DNA from: Bacteroidota bacterium
GTDB taxonomy: Bacteria; Bacteroidota; Bacteroidia; Sphingobacteriales; Sphingobacteriaceae
Assembly (NCBI GenBank): GCA_026224775.1
Contig: JAMFRP010000042.1
Span: 43,144 to 107,143 of the forward strand
DNA: 64,000 nt
Reading direction: 5' to 3'
Shown here: in pieces, positions 17,319 to 26,842 of the stretch
Layout of the letters: the number at the start of each line of letters is the position of its first letter
How positions within the stretch are numbered: the first letter of the stretch is position 1
The notes under the pieces: model-generated
Told to the model about the DNA's origin: nothing
The model's input: only the letters and a program-made list of their open reading frames with translations
Database searches by the model: none
Made by a program: the position numbers and the translations under genes

Positions 17319-19754
17319 TCAATCATCATCCTGTTTCTTTTTTTGTTCCAAAATCACAAATGCGCTACGCTTTGGTGCAGGTAAAATCGCGTTTTCGCCC
17401 TTTACCGATTTCCATATCACTTCGTTCAACTCCAGGTCGGGAACTTTATCTTCTTCGGCGAAATTAAATTTATCAGATTTTTTGCTGCTTTCATTTACGG
17501 CAATGTTGCGTTGCTCTAAATCAACCTGCGCGGATTTTAACACGTAGGGCTCTATATTGGGTGTATCAGAAAAGCAGTCATATAACGGTAATGCAGCGGC
17601 ATCGTATTGGCTCATCGGCGGTAAGTTTAATATTAGCTCAATGGTGCGTAACACGCCTGATGTAGAGTACATATGATGGATAACGGCATCGTGCTTAACA
17701 TAGGGGCCGGCAATTAATACCGGCGAACGGTGCGCATCGACATGATCCGGGCCGTTTTGAGCATCATCTTCCAATATAAAGACTACAGATTCTTTCCAAA
17801 TCGAACTTTTTGAAAGATGGGCAATCAGCATACCTATACCCTGATCATTATCAGCAACTGCCGCTATTGGCGATATGGCACCATGGCGTTGTCCACTGGT
17901 ATGATCGTTGCCCATCCGTATCGAATTAAATTGAGGCACTTTGTGTATACTTACTAATGAATCAAAATCATGTTCCCATATTTTTTCTCTTTCGATGTCT
18001 TTTATATTCAAATCAAAGCCCGGTGATTGCGGACAAAGATGGCCTTCAATTGATTTTAAAGTCGCTTTCCCGTTTGCCGCAAATTCGCCATAGGTGCGGT
18101 AACTTACACCTGCTCGCTGGCAGTAATCCCAAATGTATCCATCGCGGGGGCGGCATGCTTTGCGTGTGCCTTCAAAATCATAGTTACCTCCACGGCCACC
18201 GTAGCTTGTGGGCCATGTTTTTTCGGTAAAATCGGTGGAATAGGCCGCGGTACTCCAGTCGTGGCCATCGGCACTAACTTCGGCATCTACATAAAAGTTA
18301 TCCAGCAACGCAAACTGATCAGCTACGGCATGTTCATTAGGTGTAACCTTTTCGCCAAAAATACAGAGTGATGTATCGCCGTTTCCCTTGGTCATATCAC
18401 CTAACACCTGGTCGTAAGTACGGTTCTCCTTGATAATATAAAAAACATACTTTATAGGTGATTTGCCGTTGCGGGTACGTGGTATTGGGTTGCCGGTTTC
18501 GCCGGGCGCGCGCTTTTCACGCTCATTATTGAAAGGCGTGTTGGCATAAACCTGTTTAGTGTAAATAATTAATTGAGCAGCGGTTGGTTTATTAATAATA
18601 GAGAGCGTACCTTTAAACAAGCCACCAATATATTGCTCATGCGAGTTTATCGCCCCTGTTTGATAACCACTATTATCCGTTTTTCGTACCGGCTGCGGGC
18701 CGAGCGGGTTAGCCATAGAGGTAAAGCCTTTACCATTAGCTACCAATATTTTATTACCCAAAACTTTAACATTTGTAGGATACCATCCTACTGGTATAAA
18801 GCCCATGCTTTTGCTATTGCCCGGCTTGCTAACATCAAATACCGCCAAGCAATTGTTATCGGCATTGGCAATGTATAAGGTTTTTTCATCAGCAGATAAA
18901 GCGAGTCCGTTAGTTGTTGATCCGGTTAAACGGGTTGGGTAAAGTGCAGTAGCTACGGTTTCAACTATTTTTTGGGTTGTTGTGTTGATAATGGAAACCG
19001 AATTATCGTTCGCGTTAGCAACAAATAACCAGGTGCCCTTTTTATTGAGCAATAATTCGTTGGGGTGACTACCACAATTGATAGTGTTTAATTCCTTTGT
19101 TTCGGTGTGATATACCGCTACCTGTTCACCGCCCCATAAAGAAATATAAACCGTTTTTTCATCCGGTGATAATATGCAGCTATAAGCTTCGCCAGTTAAT
19201 TTGATTTTTGAGAGGATTTGGTGAGACTGCGGATTGATTACGTATAAAGCGCTATCCTCTTTGGTAACCGTATATAAAATGGTATTGCTTTTATTAACCG
19301 CGATGCCGGTTGTACATATTTTGTTCTTTGGCCAGGGTTTGCCTAATTTAATGGTATCGGCTGCTCCTATTTTATTATTACTGATGTTAAATGTCAAAAC
19401 AATATTATCGTTACCACCAGAAACATACAGCGTCTTCTCATCGTGACTAAAAGCCAAACCGTACCATGATTTGCCTAATATCTTTTCATCCAATAGTTTT
19501 TCATTTACCGGGTCGATGAGTTGTACCGACTGTGTACTTTGCCCATTATTAGTTACGGCAAGCAATTTGCCGGATGCGGACAGCTGCATATTTAGCGGGA
19601 GGTCGCCTAATTGCAGATGGCGGCCAGCAGGGCTAAGCTTCCAGCCGTTGGGTAATAAAACCTGTTGGGTTTGTTCAATTTTGCCCGGTAACTGGGCGTG
19701 TACAGCAAAAACTGTTAACAATAAAAACAGACTGAAAATATATTTGAGTTTCAT
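17319..19754 (-). CDS. Secreted YncE-type beta-propeller fused to a phosphoesterase
   Basis: An 811-residue protein with a signal peptide (ending VHAQ). Residues about 40-370 form a YVTN/YncE beta-propeller with repeated DEKTLYVSGGNDN and DEKTLYIANADNN type blades. Residues about 425-760 are an alkaline phosphatase-superfamily phosphoesterase (PF04185 type): the metal-binding nucleophile region IIKENRTYDQVLGD, NDHTSGQRHGA and EDDAQNGPDHVDAHRSP. The ATG at 19754 starts the signal peptide; the one at 19778 adds a leader. Such fusions occur in Bacteroidota and Acidobacteria and are uncharacterised. The substrate is not known. Confidence 0.88.
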   Translation of the reverse strand: MKLKYIFSLFLLLTVFAVHAQLPGKIEQTQQVLLPNGWKLSPAGRHLQLGDLPLNMQLSASGKLLAVTNNGQSTQSVQLIDPVNEKLLDEKILGKSWYGLAFSHDEKTLYVSGGNDNIVLTFNISNNKIGAADTIKLGKPWPKNKICTTGIAVNKSNTILYTVTKEDSALYVINPQSHQILSKIKLTGEAYSCILSPDEKTVYISLWGGEQVAVYHTETKELNTINCGSHPNELLLNKKGTWLFVANANDNSVSIINTTTQKIVETVATALYPTRLTGSTTNGLALSADEKTLYIANADNNCLAVFDVSKPGNSKSMGFIPVGWYPTNVKVLGNKILVANGKGFTSMANPLGPQPVRKTDNSGYQTGAINSHEQYIGGLFKGTLSIINKPTAAQLIIYTKQVYANTPFNNEREKRAPGETGNPIPRTRNGKSPIKYVFYIIKENRTYDQVLGDMTKGNGDTSLCIFGEKVTPNEHAVADQFALLDNFYVDAEVSADGHDWSTAAYSTDFTEKTWPTSYGGRGGNYDFEGTRKACRPRDGYIWDYCQRAGVSYRTYGEFAANGKATLKSIEGHLCPQSPGFDLNIKDIEREKIWEHDFDSLVSIHKVPQFNSIRMGNDHTSGQRHGAISPIAAVADNDQGIGMLIAHLSKSSIWKESVVFILEDDAQNGPDHVDAHRSPVLIAGPYVKHDAVIHHMYSTSGVLRTIELILNLPPMSQYDAAALPLYDCFSDTPNIEPYVLKSAQVDLEQRNIAVNESSKKSDKFNFAEEDKVPDLELNEVIWKSVKGENAILPAPKRSAFVILEQKKKQDDD

Positions 19755-19854
19755 GGGCAGATCAATTAAACAAATCAAAAATAAGTAATGTTAAGCAGCT
19801 AAAGCAGTTGTTAACAGAAACTTAATATGGGTTTAATCAATCAGGTAAAACCTC

Positions 19855-20649
19855 TTATTTTTCCAGTTTTAACTGCGCTTTAATGATAGAGTCTTTTTGC
19901 GCGTCAGTCAGTTTATAATTAAAGTTGAAGAGGGAGCTTTCCCAATCGCCATATTCCGGATTTGGCAACACAATATATCGGCTACCAAATTCCTGCATTA
20001 ATGTTTGGGTTGATGCTGTTCTGTTTTCTTCCGATGGTTTGTTATCATACAGTGCGTCAAAATCAGCCAGGTTATCACCACAAAGCAGGATAACATTATG
20101 TATTTTTAATACATCCTGACGGCGGCTTTCTTTGCTCGATCCTGTTTTACGCATAATCAGGTGGGCATCATCGGCGTAAGGCAAACCATATAGTTGCAGG
20201 TTTTTTAGTGTACCTGCACGCTCGTCCTCATCGCGGTTGGTGATATAAAATACCTCCACATTTTTTGCTGCCGCGTATTTAAAAAATGCGGGGGCACCGG
20301 GTACGGTATCGGCTATGGCTTTGGCTGTCCATACTTTCCAGCTTTTACTATCGTAGCCTAAATTATTCAGGGCCATTTTGGCATCGTAGGGGCTGTTATC
20401 TAACAGGGTTTCGTCAATATCGGTAATTACAGCGTAGGGTTTTGCGGATGGTTGTTGGGTTGCGGCATCCAAACGTAGCTTAGCAATGTTATATGCCTGA
20501 AAACATAGGGCTTTATATTCTGCTGCTTGTTGTTGATAGATGGATGCCCAAACTTTGCCATTATTAACAAGACTGGTATTGATTACTTTTTTTGAACATG
20601 CGGCAAGCAATACTATGCCTATAAACAAACAGCTATAAATTTTCTTCAT
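19855..20649 (-). CDS. P4-type HAD acid phosphatase lipoprotein (5'-nucleotidase)
   Basis: A 264-residue lipoprotein with a lipobox ending LLAAC at Cys18. The mature part is a class C/e(P4)-like HAD phosphatase: nucleophile Asp77 and acid Asp79 in ITDIDETLLDNS, then FYITNRDEDERAGT and LCGDNLADFD. The family dephosphorylates nucleotides such as NMN in the outer membrane or periplasm to allow uptake of the nucleoside. The ATG at 20649 is chosen over 20658 because it starts the lipoprotein signal. It follows msrA by 19 bp across a hairpin. Confidence 0.88.
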   Translation of the reverse strand: MKKIYSCLFIGIVLLAACSKKVINTSLVNNGKVWASIYQQQAAEYKALCFQAYNIAKLRLDAATQQPSAKPYAVITDIDETLLDNSPYDAKMALNNLGYDSKSWKVWTAKAIADTVPGAPAFFKYAAAKNVEVFYITNRDEDERAGTLKNLQLYGLPYADDAHLIMRKTGSSKESRRQDVLKIHNVILLCGDNLADFDALYDNKPSEENRTASTQTLMQEFGSRYIVLPNPEYGDWESSLFNFNYKLTDAQKDSIIKAQLKLEK

Positions 20650-20660
20650 GGTGAGCAATA

Positions 20661-20688
20661 AGCCGGAATTATTGCAATAATTCCGGCT
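20661..20688 (-). terminator. Hairpin at the end of msrA
   Basis: A 13-bp perfect inverted repeat (20661-20673 with 20676-20688) that overlaps the msrA stop codon. The T-run behind it on the minus strand is weak, so it may be an attenuator or an RNA-stabilising structure rather than a full terminator. Confidence 0.45.
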
Positions 20689-21217
20689 TTATTTTTTGGG
20701 TGAATTCCTTTGCAAACTTATTTAATTTAGGCTGTATCACAAAAGAACAATATGGCTGCGAGGGATTATCATTAAAATAATTCTGATGATAATCTTCGGC
20801 TATATAAAATTTGCTGGCCGGGGTTATTTCGGTAACTATCGGGTCATCAAAAACACCTTCGGCGGTTAGCTTTTTAATCATTTCTTCTGCCTGTTGTTTT
20901 TGCTCCTCGGTATAATAAAATATAGCCGACCGGTATTGCGTACCCACATCATTTCCCTGGCGGTTAAGCGTGGTTGGGTTATGTGTGCGGAAAAATATCA
21001 GCAACAATTCGTTAAAAGTAATTTGATCAGCGTCATACTCAACTTCGGTTACTTCGGCATGGCCGGTATTCCCCATGCAAATTTGCTTATAGGTGGGATG
21101 ATCGGTTTTGCCGCCCATATACCCTGAAGTAACCTTTTTCACACCTCTAACAGTTTGAAATATAGCTTCGGTACACCAAAAGCAACCGTTGCCAAATGTT
21201 ATTTTCTGTATGTTCAT
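20669..21217 (-). CDS. msrA: Peptide-methionine (S)-S-oxide reductase
   Basis: A 182-residue cytoplasmic repair enzyme that reduces methionine-S-sulfoxide in proteins. The catalytic cysteine is Cys12 in the signature GCFWCTE; GYMGG, the GHAEVTEVEYD block and the YRSAIFY segment are all in place. The C-terminal region HQNYFNDNPSQPYC is also typical. There is no signal peptide. MsrB is not fused and not nearby. The acid phosphatase gene follows in the same direction. Confidence 0.95.
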   Translation of the reverse strand: MNIQKITFGNGCFWCTEAIFQTVRGVKKVTSGYMGGKTDHPTYKQICMGNTGHAEVTEVEYDADQITFNELLLIFFRTHNPTTLNRQGNDVGTQYRSAIFYYTEEQKQQAEEMIKKLTAEGVFDDPIVTEITPASKFYIAEDYHQNYFNDNPSQPYCSFVIQPKLNKFAKEFTQKIKPELLQ

Positions 21218-21328
21218 ATATTAATAACGAATGTAGAATGTTTTTGATTTATTAAAGCTACGCATAATTTGAATATGTCAATATTATTACTAAATTCAAA
21301 TGTTTAAACATTCATTAAAACCAAAATC

Positions 21329-21721
21329 ATGAAAATTGCAGTATTAATTACCCGATCGTTATTGGGTCTTGTTTATTTAGTATTTGGCCTTGAGTTTTTC
21401 CTACATTTTTTACACATGTCGCCCCCTCCTATGTCAAAAGCAGCGGCTGGTTTTGAAGGTGGACTATTTGGCGCAGGCTATTTTTTCCCGCTATTAAAAG
21501 TGGTTGAAATTGTAAGCTGCATATTTTTATTGATCAATAAATACACTGCGTTGTTTTTGTTAATCATTTTCCCAATAACGCTTAATATCTTTTTATTCCA
21601 TGCGTTTTTGGTGCCTTCAGGTTTAACTATGGCAGCGCCGATGATAATAATTAATCTATTTTTAGGTTATGCTTACCGCAAGTACTATACAAGCATATTT
21701 ACTGCTTCGCCAACAGTTTAA
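21329..21721 (+). CDS. DoxX-like membrane protein
   Basis: A 130-residue protein with four hydrophobic helices, starting MKIAVLITRSLLGLVYLVFG, which is the usual beginning of DoxX-like proteins. A short polar loop (MSPPPMSKAAAGFEG) separates helix one and two. The family covers many small membrane proteins of unknown function, some linked to oxidative stress or quinones. It is monocistronic and closed by a perfect palindromic terminator. Confidence 0.8.
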   Translation: MKIAVLITRSLLGLVYLVFGLEFFLHFLHMSPPPMSKAAAGFEGGLFGAGYFFPLLKVVEIVSCIFLLINKYTALFLLIIFPITLNIFLFHAFLVPSGLTMAAPMIIINLFLGYAYRKYYTSIFTASPTV

Positions 21722-21744
21722 GCTAATCTTTATTTAATATTATG

Positions 21745-21774
21745 AAATGCCACGGTAACGTTACCGTGGCATTT
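21745..21774 (+). terminator. Terminator after the DoxX-like gene
   Basis: A perfect 15-bp inverted repeat (21745-21759 with 21760-21774) running into a T-rich tract. The innermost bases must form the loop. Confidence 0.8.
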
Positions 21775-21859
21775 TTATTTATTTATTTGTGATTTAAATA
21801 TATTAATTACATTTACTGTCGTTTATACATTAATTCCAATTAAACCAATTATACCGGCT

Positions 21860-24265
21860 ATGCAATTATTAAAAAAGTTAGGAGTGCCAATCATAGTACT
21901 GTTGTTAGTATTATTTACATCAACCATTTTCGCACAAGGCAGAACTGTTGCCGATTTTGATAAAGGATGGCATTTCCATTTAGGCGATGTGAATGGCGCT
22001 GAGCTAACCACCTTTAACGATGCTAACTGGCGTAATCTTAATTTACCGCATGATTGGAGTGTTGAAGGAAAATTTAGTAAAGATAACCCCGCAACACCCG
22101 AAGGCGGCGCCTTACCAGGCGGCATAGGCTGGTACCGCAAAACATTTATTGAGCCTGCATCAGCCAAAAGCAAAAAGATTTATGTTGATTTTGATGGCGT
22201 TTACCAGAAAAGCACGGTTTGGATAAACGGGCACCAATTAGGTTTCAGGCCAAATGGTTATATCTCATTCAGATATGAGTTAACGCCTTATTTAAATTTC
22301 GGCGGCAAAAACACCATTGTTGTTAAGGTTGATAATTCGGTACAGCCAAATTCACGCTGGTATTCAGGATCAGGAATTTATAGAAATGTTTGGTTGGTGA
22401 CTACTAATAAAACAGCAGTAAGTCATTGGGGTACTTATGTGACTACTCCGCAGGTGAGCGATCATTCGGCACAAATCAATATCAAAACAAGTTTATTAAA
22501 AGCAACCCAGGATAAAGTTGATTTGGAAACAAGTATAGTTGACGAATCGGGCAAAACAATTAAAAGCATTATATCCGAAGTAAAAGATGCAGGTGATATT
22601 GCAGCTGTTATAAATCAAAATATTGAGGTAACAAATCCAATCCTTTGGTCGGTTGAGCGCCCTTACCTTTATAAGGTTGTAAGTAAAGTTTTATCGGGTG
22701 GTAGTGTTTTAGATACCTATACCACCCCGTTAGGCATCCGTTATTTTAATTTTAATGCAGATAAAGGTTTCTTATTAAATGGCAAGCCAGTAAAGATATT
22801 AGGTGTGTGTGATCACCACGATTTGGGCAGCCTGGGCTCAGCAATAAATACCCGCGCTTTAGAACGCCAACTGCAAATATTGAAAGCGATGGGTTGTAAC
22901 GGCATCCGCACCTCGCATAACCCACCTGCCCCTGAATTATTGGACCTATGCGATAAAATGGGCTTTATTGTGATGGACGAAGCATTTGATTGCTGGGAAT
23001 GGGAGAAGGTTAAGTATGATTATCACCTTTACTTTAAGGAATGGCATAAACGGGATCTGGAAGATCAAATCCTTCGCGACCGTAACCACCCGAGTGTTTT
23101 TATATGGAGTATTGGCAACGAAATTCCGCAGCAAGGCGATACCAGCGCATTGCGCATAGCGCCTGAACTTGCGGCTATTGTTCATAGTTTAGATCTTACC
23201 AGGCCTATTACTACAGCAAATAATCGCCCGGACACATCCAACAAAATTATTAAATCCGGTGCTATTGATTTAATCGGGTATAACTACCATCAGAATGATT
23301 ACGCGGCTTTTCATGACAGGTATCCGGGCAAAAAATTCATCGCTACAGAAACAACTTCGGGATTAGAAACCCGTGGATATTATGATATGCCATCTGACAG
23401 CATAAGAGTTTGGCCATCTAATTTAAACTTTGTGGGTAACCCCGACCATACTGTATCAGCTTATGATAACGTGAGACCACCATGGGGTTCAACGCATGAA
23501 GCAACCTGGAAACAGATAAAGAAATATGATTTTCTTTCAGGACTTTTTATCTGGACAGGATTTGATTATTTAGGCGAGCCTACACCGTATAGCTGGCCAT
23601 CGCGCAGCTCGTATTTCGGTATTGTTGATCTGGCTGGTTTCCCTAAGGATATTTACTACATGTATCAAAGTGAATGGACTAATAAACCGGTGCTGCATAT
23701 CTTTCCGCATTGGAACTGGCAGCCGGGTAAAGTGGTTGACGTTTGGGCATTTTATAACCATGCCGATGAGGTGGAATTATATCTGAATGGTAAATCACTT
23801 GGCATCAAAAAGAAAACCGGCGACGACCTGCATGTAATGTGGCGCGTAAAGTATGTACCGGGTACATTAAAAGCGGTATCGCGTAAGGATGGCAAAGCTG
23901 TTTTAACACAAGAGATCCATACTGCCGGCGCACCTGCTAAAATTGAACTGATTGCTGATAGAAAAGTGATTAATGCTGATGGCAAGGATCTATCGTTCAT
24001 CACGGTTAAGATATTGGACAAGGATGGCAACGTAGTACCTGAGGCTGATAATTTGGTAAACTTTAAACTAAACGGCAATGCCTTTATAGCCAGTGTTGAT
24101 AATGGCGACCCGGTTAATCATGATTCTTTTAAAGTGAACTATCGCAAGGCATTCCATGGTTTGGCATTGGCAATTGTGCAGAGTAAAGAAACACCGGGTG
24201 TTATTAATTTCACAGCTACATCACAAGGATTGCAAAGTGCTGCTTTAACTATAAAGGCAAAATAG
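21860..24265 (+). CDS. Secreted GH2 family beta-galactosidase-like glycoside hydrolase
   Basis: An 801-residue glycoside hydrolase with a signal peptide (about residues 1-25, ending IFAQ). Domains: a sugar-binding jelly roll (about 30-185, with NLPHDWS and GIGWYRKTF), an Ig-like domain (about 190-290), the GH2 TIM barrel (about 295-600), and C-terminal Ig-like domains including a DUF4982-type segment. The acid/base is Glu421 in WSIGNE and the likely nucleophile is Glu497 in IATETTSG. GIRTSHNPP is the standard GH2 strand. It acts in the periplasm or outside on beta-galactosides or related glycans. No SusC/SusD pair is adjacent. Confidence 0.92.
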   Translation: MQLLKKLGVPIIVLLLVLFTSTIFAQGRTVADFDKGWHFHLGDVNGAELTTFNDANWRNLNLPHDWSVEGKFSKDNPATPEGGALPGGIGWYRKTFIEPASAKSKKIYVDFDGVYQKSTVWINGHQLGFRPNGYISFRYELTPYLNFGGKNTIVVKVDNSVQPNSRWYSGSGIYRNVWLVTTNKTAVSHWGTYVTTPQVSDHSAQINIKTSLLKATQDKVDLETSIVDESGKTIKSIISEVKDAGDIAAVINQNIEVTNPILWSVERPYLYKVVSKVLSGGSVLDTYTTPLGIRYFNFNADKGFLLNGKPVKILGVCDHHDLGSLGSAINTRALERQLQILKAMGCNGIRTSHNPPAPELLDLCDKMGFIVMDEAFDCWEWEKVKYDYHLYFKEWHKRDLEDQILRDRNHPSVFIWSIGNEIPQQGDTSALRIAPELAAIVHSLDLTRPITTANNRPDTSNKIIKSGAIDLIGYNYHQNDYAAFHDRYPGKKFIATETTSGLETRGYYDMPSDSIRVWPSNLNFVGNPDHTVSAYDNVRPPWGSTHEATWKQIKKYDFLSGLFIWTGFDYLGEPTPYSWPSRSSYFGIVDLAGFPKDIYYMYQSEWTNKPVLHIFPHWNWQPGKVVDVWAFYNHADEVELYLNGKSLGIKKKTGDDLHVMWRVKYVPGTLKAVSRKDGKAVLTQEIHTAGAPAKIELIADRKVINADGKDLSFITVKILDKDGNVVPEADNLVNFKLNGNAFIASVDNGDPVNHDSFKVNYRKAFHGLALAIVQSKETPGVINFTATSQGLQSAALTIKAK

Positions 24266-24301
24266 GTTTGAAAGGATAAACAACATTTTTACCTTTACCG
24301 C

Positions 24302-24862
24302 ATGCATCATCCTGAAGATAACCCATGGAAAGTAACTGCGGAAAAGGTTGTTTATGACAACCCCTGGATAAATTTAACCGAGTACCAGGTGATCAATCCA
24401 TCGGGCAACCCGGGTATTTATGGTAAGGTTCATTTTAAAAATGTAGCCATAGGTATTATCCCTTTGGATGATGATTTGAACACTTACCTGGTTGGGCAAT
24501 ATCGCTTTGCGCTGGATCAATATAGCTGGGAGATACCCGAAGGTGGAGGCATTATTGGCATAGACACCCTAGATTCAGCTAAACGGGAGCTATTGGAAGA
24601 AACGGGGCTGAAGGCTGATAATTGGACTGAAATTCAACGCATGCATTTGTCGAACTCGGTTAGTGATGAGCTATGTATTATTTATTTAGCCCGCGGTTTA
24701 AAACAATTTGAGGCCGAACCAGAGGATACCGAACAGCTAATAGTAAATAAAGTCCCCTTTGAAACTGTTTACCAAATGGTTTGCAATGGCGAAATAACCG
24801 ACTCAGTTGCTGTCGCCAGTATATTGAAGGTTAAATTGATGATACTGGAAGGGAAGTTGTGA
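24302..24862 (+). CDS. NUDIX hydrolase, ADP-ribose pyrophosphatase-like
   Basis: A 186-residue cytoplasmic enzyme. The start ENPWKVTAEKVVYDNPW type and VGQYRFALDQYSWEIPEGGG are typical of NudF-like ADP-sugar pyrophosphatases. The Nudix box ends with the full RELLEETG, which carries the catalytic glutamates. The earlier Glu of the box (usually GE) is replaced, reading GIIGIDTLD, a deviation of unclear effect. It follows the galactosidase by 36 bp and may be cotranscribed. The substrate is inferred from similarity only. Confidence 0.88.
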   Translation: MHHPEDNPWKVTAEKVVYDNPWINLTEYQVINPSGNPGIYGKVHFKNVAIGIIPLDDDLNTYLVGQYRFALDQYSWEIPEGGGIIGIDTLDSAKRELLEETGLKADNWTEIQRMHLSNSVSDELCIIYLARGLKQFEAEPEDTEQLIVNKVPFETVYQMVCNGEITDSVAVASILKVKLMILEGKL

Positions 24863-25117
24863 AATCAGGAAAATCGCTTTTAAAATTACGGGGCTTAGTT
24901 CTATAATAGAAGGCCAGTTTGGGCTAAAGCCCGTCTAGAATTGCAACCTTAGCCCGTTGGCTGAAGCCAACGGCAATGAAAGACGATTTTATTATCATTG
25001 CCGTCACATTTATGTGACGGACTGGTAAAAAAACAGGCATTGGCTTTAGCCCAAAAACGCTACTACAGATAATGACTTGTTTGGAACAGTCAATATTTAA
25101 AAGCGATTTCCCTGATT
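24863..25117. repeat. Composite inverted-repeat element of 255 bp
   Basis: The outer arms (24863-24884 and 25096-25117) pair over 22 bp with one mismatch. Inside lie TTTGGGCTAAAGCC and GGCTTTAGCCCAAA, which pair with each other, and two smaller hairpins (CCGTTGGC with GCCAACGG, CCGTCACA with TGTGACGG). There is no open frame of note. It looks like a small non-autonomous element filling the 316-bp gap between the NUDIX and acyltransferase genes. Confidence 0.6.
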
Positions 25118-25178
25118 GTAAAATCGGAGCTTTAGATTTCCTCATCTAAAATTTATAATTTAGCGACATCAAACATTC

Positions 25179-25940
25179 ATGAAAAAGGTTTTCGGCTATA
25201 TTTTAACCCCCATTGTTGCAGTAGTTTTCTTTCTGACACTGTGCATTTTTCATCCTTTACAGTGGTTAGCTTATAAGTTGGGAGGCTACTCGGCACATAA
25301 AAAAGTAGTTGATGTTTTAAACCTGTGCTTGATGCGCAGCCTGTATCTATCTGGCAATACTACAAAGTTTACTAATAATCAGCATTTACCGGAAGGGCGT
25401 CCGATTATCTTTATATCCAATCATCAGAGTATGTTTGATATTCCACCGCTGATTTGGTATCTGCGTAAATATCATGCAAAATTTATCTCGAAAATTGAAT
25501 TGACCCGGGGAATCCAATCTATATCCTTCAACCTAAAATATGGTGGCGCAGCGAATATCGATCGTAAGGATCAGCGTCAATCCATTATGGAGATTGTGAA
25601 ACTGGGACAACGGATGAAAGAGAATAAATGGTCGGCAGTGATATTCCCTGAAGGTACGAGATCAAAAAATGGCAAGGTTAAACCGTTCCGCGCTGCCGGG
25701 ATTGCTACCCTTTTAAAAAAATGCCCCGAAGCTTTGTTAGTACCTATTGTGATTAAGAACTCGTGGGCCGTTATAAAATATGGTTATTACCCGGTTAACG
25801 CTTTTACCCAAATGCAGGTTGAGGTTTTAACACCGATTGAACCAGGCAAAACACCCGCTGAGGAATTGGTATTAACTGCTGAAAACAACATACGTGCTGC
25901 TTTAGGGCAGGCTCCTGCAAAACCTTATGAGGTGAAATAA
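25179..25940 (+). CDS. 1-acyl-sn-glycerol-3-phosphate acyltransferase (PlsC-like)
   Basis: A 253-residue inner-membrane enzyme with an N-terminal hydrophobic anchor (about residues 6-28). The acyltransferase motifs are SNHQSMFDIPPL (the NHxxxxD block) and VIFPEGTRSKNGKV, followed by LLVPIVIKNSW. It should add the second acyl chain to lysophosphatidic acid in phospholipid synthesis. It is a single gene, with a repeat element on each side. Other acyltransferases share these motifs, so the acceptor is inferred. Confidence 0.88.
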   Translation: MKKVFGYILTPIVAVVFFLTLCIFHPLQWLAYKLGGYSAHKKVVDVLNLCLMRSLYLSGNTTKFTNNQHLPEGRPIIFISNHQSMFDIPPLIWYLRKYHAKFISKIELTRGIQSISFNLKYGGAANIDRKDQRQSIMEIVKLGQRMKENKWSAVIFPEGTRSKNGKVKPFRAAGIATLLKKCPEALLVPIVIKNSWAVIKYGYYPVNAFTQMQVEVLTPIEPGKTPAEELVLTAENNIRAALGQAPAKPYEVK

Positions 25941-25944
25941 TAGT

Positions 25945-26027
25945 TTGTCATTGCGAGGAACGAAGCAATCGCGAACCTTGCAAGGCAGTTTTTCTACGTG
26001 CGATTGCTTCGTTCCTCGCAATAACAA
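25945..26027. repeat. TGTCAT/ATGACA palindromic repeat, copy 4
   Basis: Arms TTGTCATTGCGAGGAACGAAG and its complement pair over 28 bp with one mismatch around a loop that includes AGGCAGTTTTTCTACGTG. Close sequence relative at 34652-34732. Sits just after the acyltransferase stop, between convergent genes. Confidence 0.75.
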
Positions 26028-26034
26028 TTTAAAA

Positions 26035-26838
26035 TTATTTCACGCTTTTCTTCAGCACGATAAAATATCCGGCAACAAATACTACCGCGGCTATAATCAG
26101 GCTTATATAAATTTCCCGGGTGAATATATCAACACTGATTGGGTTGCTACCTGCGGCATGGTTATGGTGCTGAGGTAATGCGCTTAACGCCAGCATGGGA
26201 TGTGAGTATGGGAACAGGTAATCATATGTCCACTGGTTTGCAACCAGGATTACACCCGTTATAGTGGCCACAAAACCAATACCCATCGGCTTTAAAAAAT
26301 CGCGAAACAGAACCCTCAATAAAAACTGTATGGATAATATGCCTAATGACGAAAGGAATAATTTAAAGTATAACTGCGATAGAACACCGGACATGTTATA
26401 GTCGTGAAATTTTAACCCGGGCTTTACAGTACCTAATAAATTGCCAAAACCAACGGTAAACAATACAAATAATGCCAGGCATAAAAACACCAGGAACATG
26501 GCATAAAAATACTTAGCGCTATAAACAGCAAATTTGGATATCGGCAATGAGAATAATGTTTTCCAGGTATCGGCTTTATGCTCGATGCTATTTACAGAGT
26601 AGCCTATAAACACAATGAGCATGGGTAATAACAACGATCCCATCACCCCTAAAATAGCACCTGAAAACTGAACCCAAAGCATCATGCCGGGTTCCATAAC
26701 CATTTTATCACTTCGGCTGTAAAAACCGGCAAATATTAGCAGACAAAGCAACAACGGCAGTATAACGGCGCTCCAAAAACCGGCTGTTTTACGGCTCTTA
26801 TAAAACTCCGAGCGGAATGATAGTATAAATCCTTTCAT
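26035..26838 (-). CDS. ABC-2 type transporter permease
   Basis: A 267-residue membrane protein with about six hydrophobic segments and an N-terminus MKGFILSFRSEFYKSRKT that is typical of ABC-2 permeases of the lantibiotic-immunity and drug-export type. The ATPase gene lies 4 bp upstream in the same direction, so the two form one exporter. The substrate cannot be read. A small membrane protein is encoded at the start of the same operon. Confidence 0.85.
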   Translation of the reverse strand: MKGFILSFRSEFYKSRKTAGFWSAVILPLLLCLLIFAGFYSRSDKMVMEPGMMLWVQFSGAILGVMGSLLLPMLIVFIGYSVNSIEHKADTWKTLFSLPISKFAVYSAKYFYAMFLVFLCLALFVLFTVGFGNLLGTVKPGLKFHDYNMSGVLSQLYFKLFLSSLGILSIQFLLRVLFRDFLKPMGIGFVATITGVILVANQWTYDYLFPYSHPMLALSALPQHHNHAAGSNPISVDIFTREIYISLIIAAVVFVAGYFIVLKKSVK

Positions 26839-26842
26839 AGTT

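Noticed and set aside
25945..26178. A 77-residue frame starting in the repeat after the acyltransferase
   Set aside because: Its first part is the palindromic repeat and the rest is antisense to the ABC permease gene.
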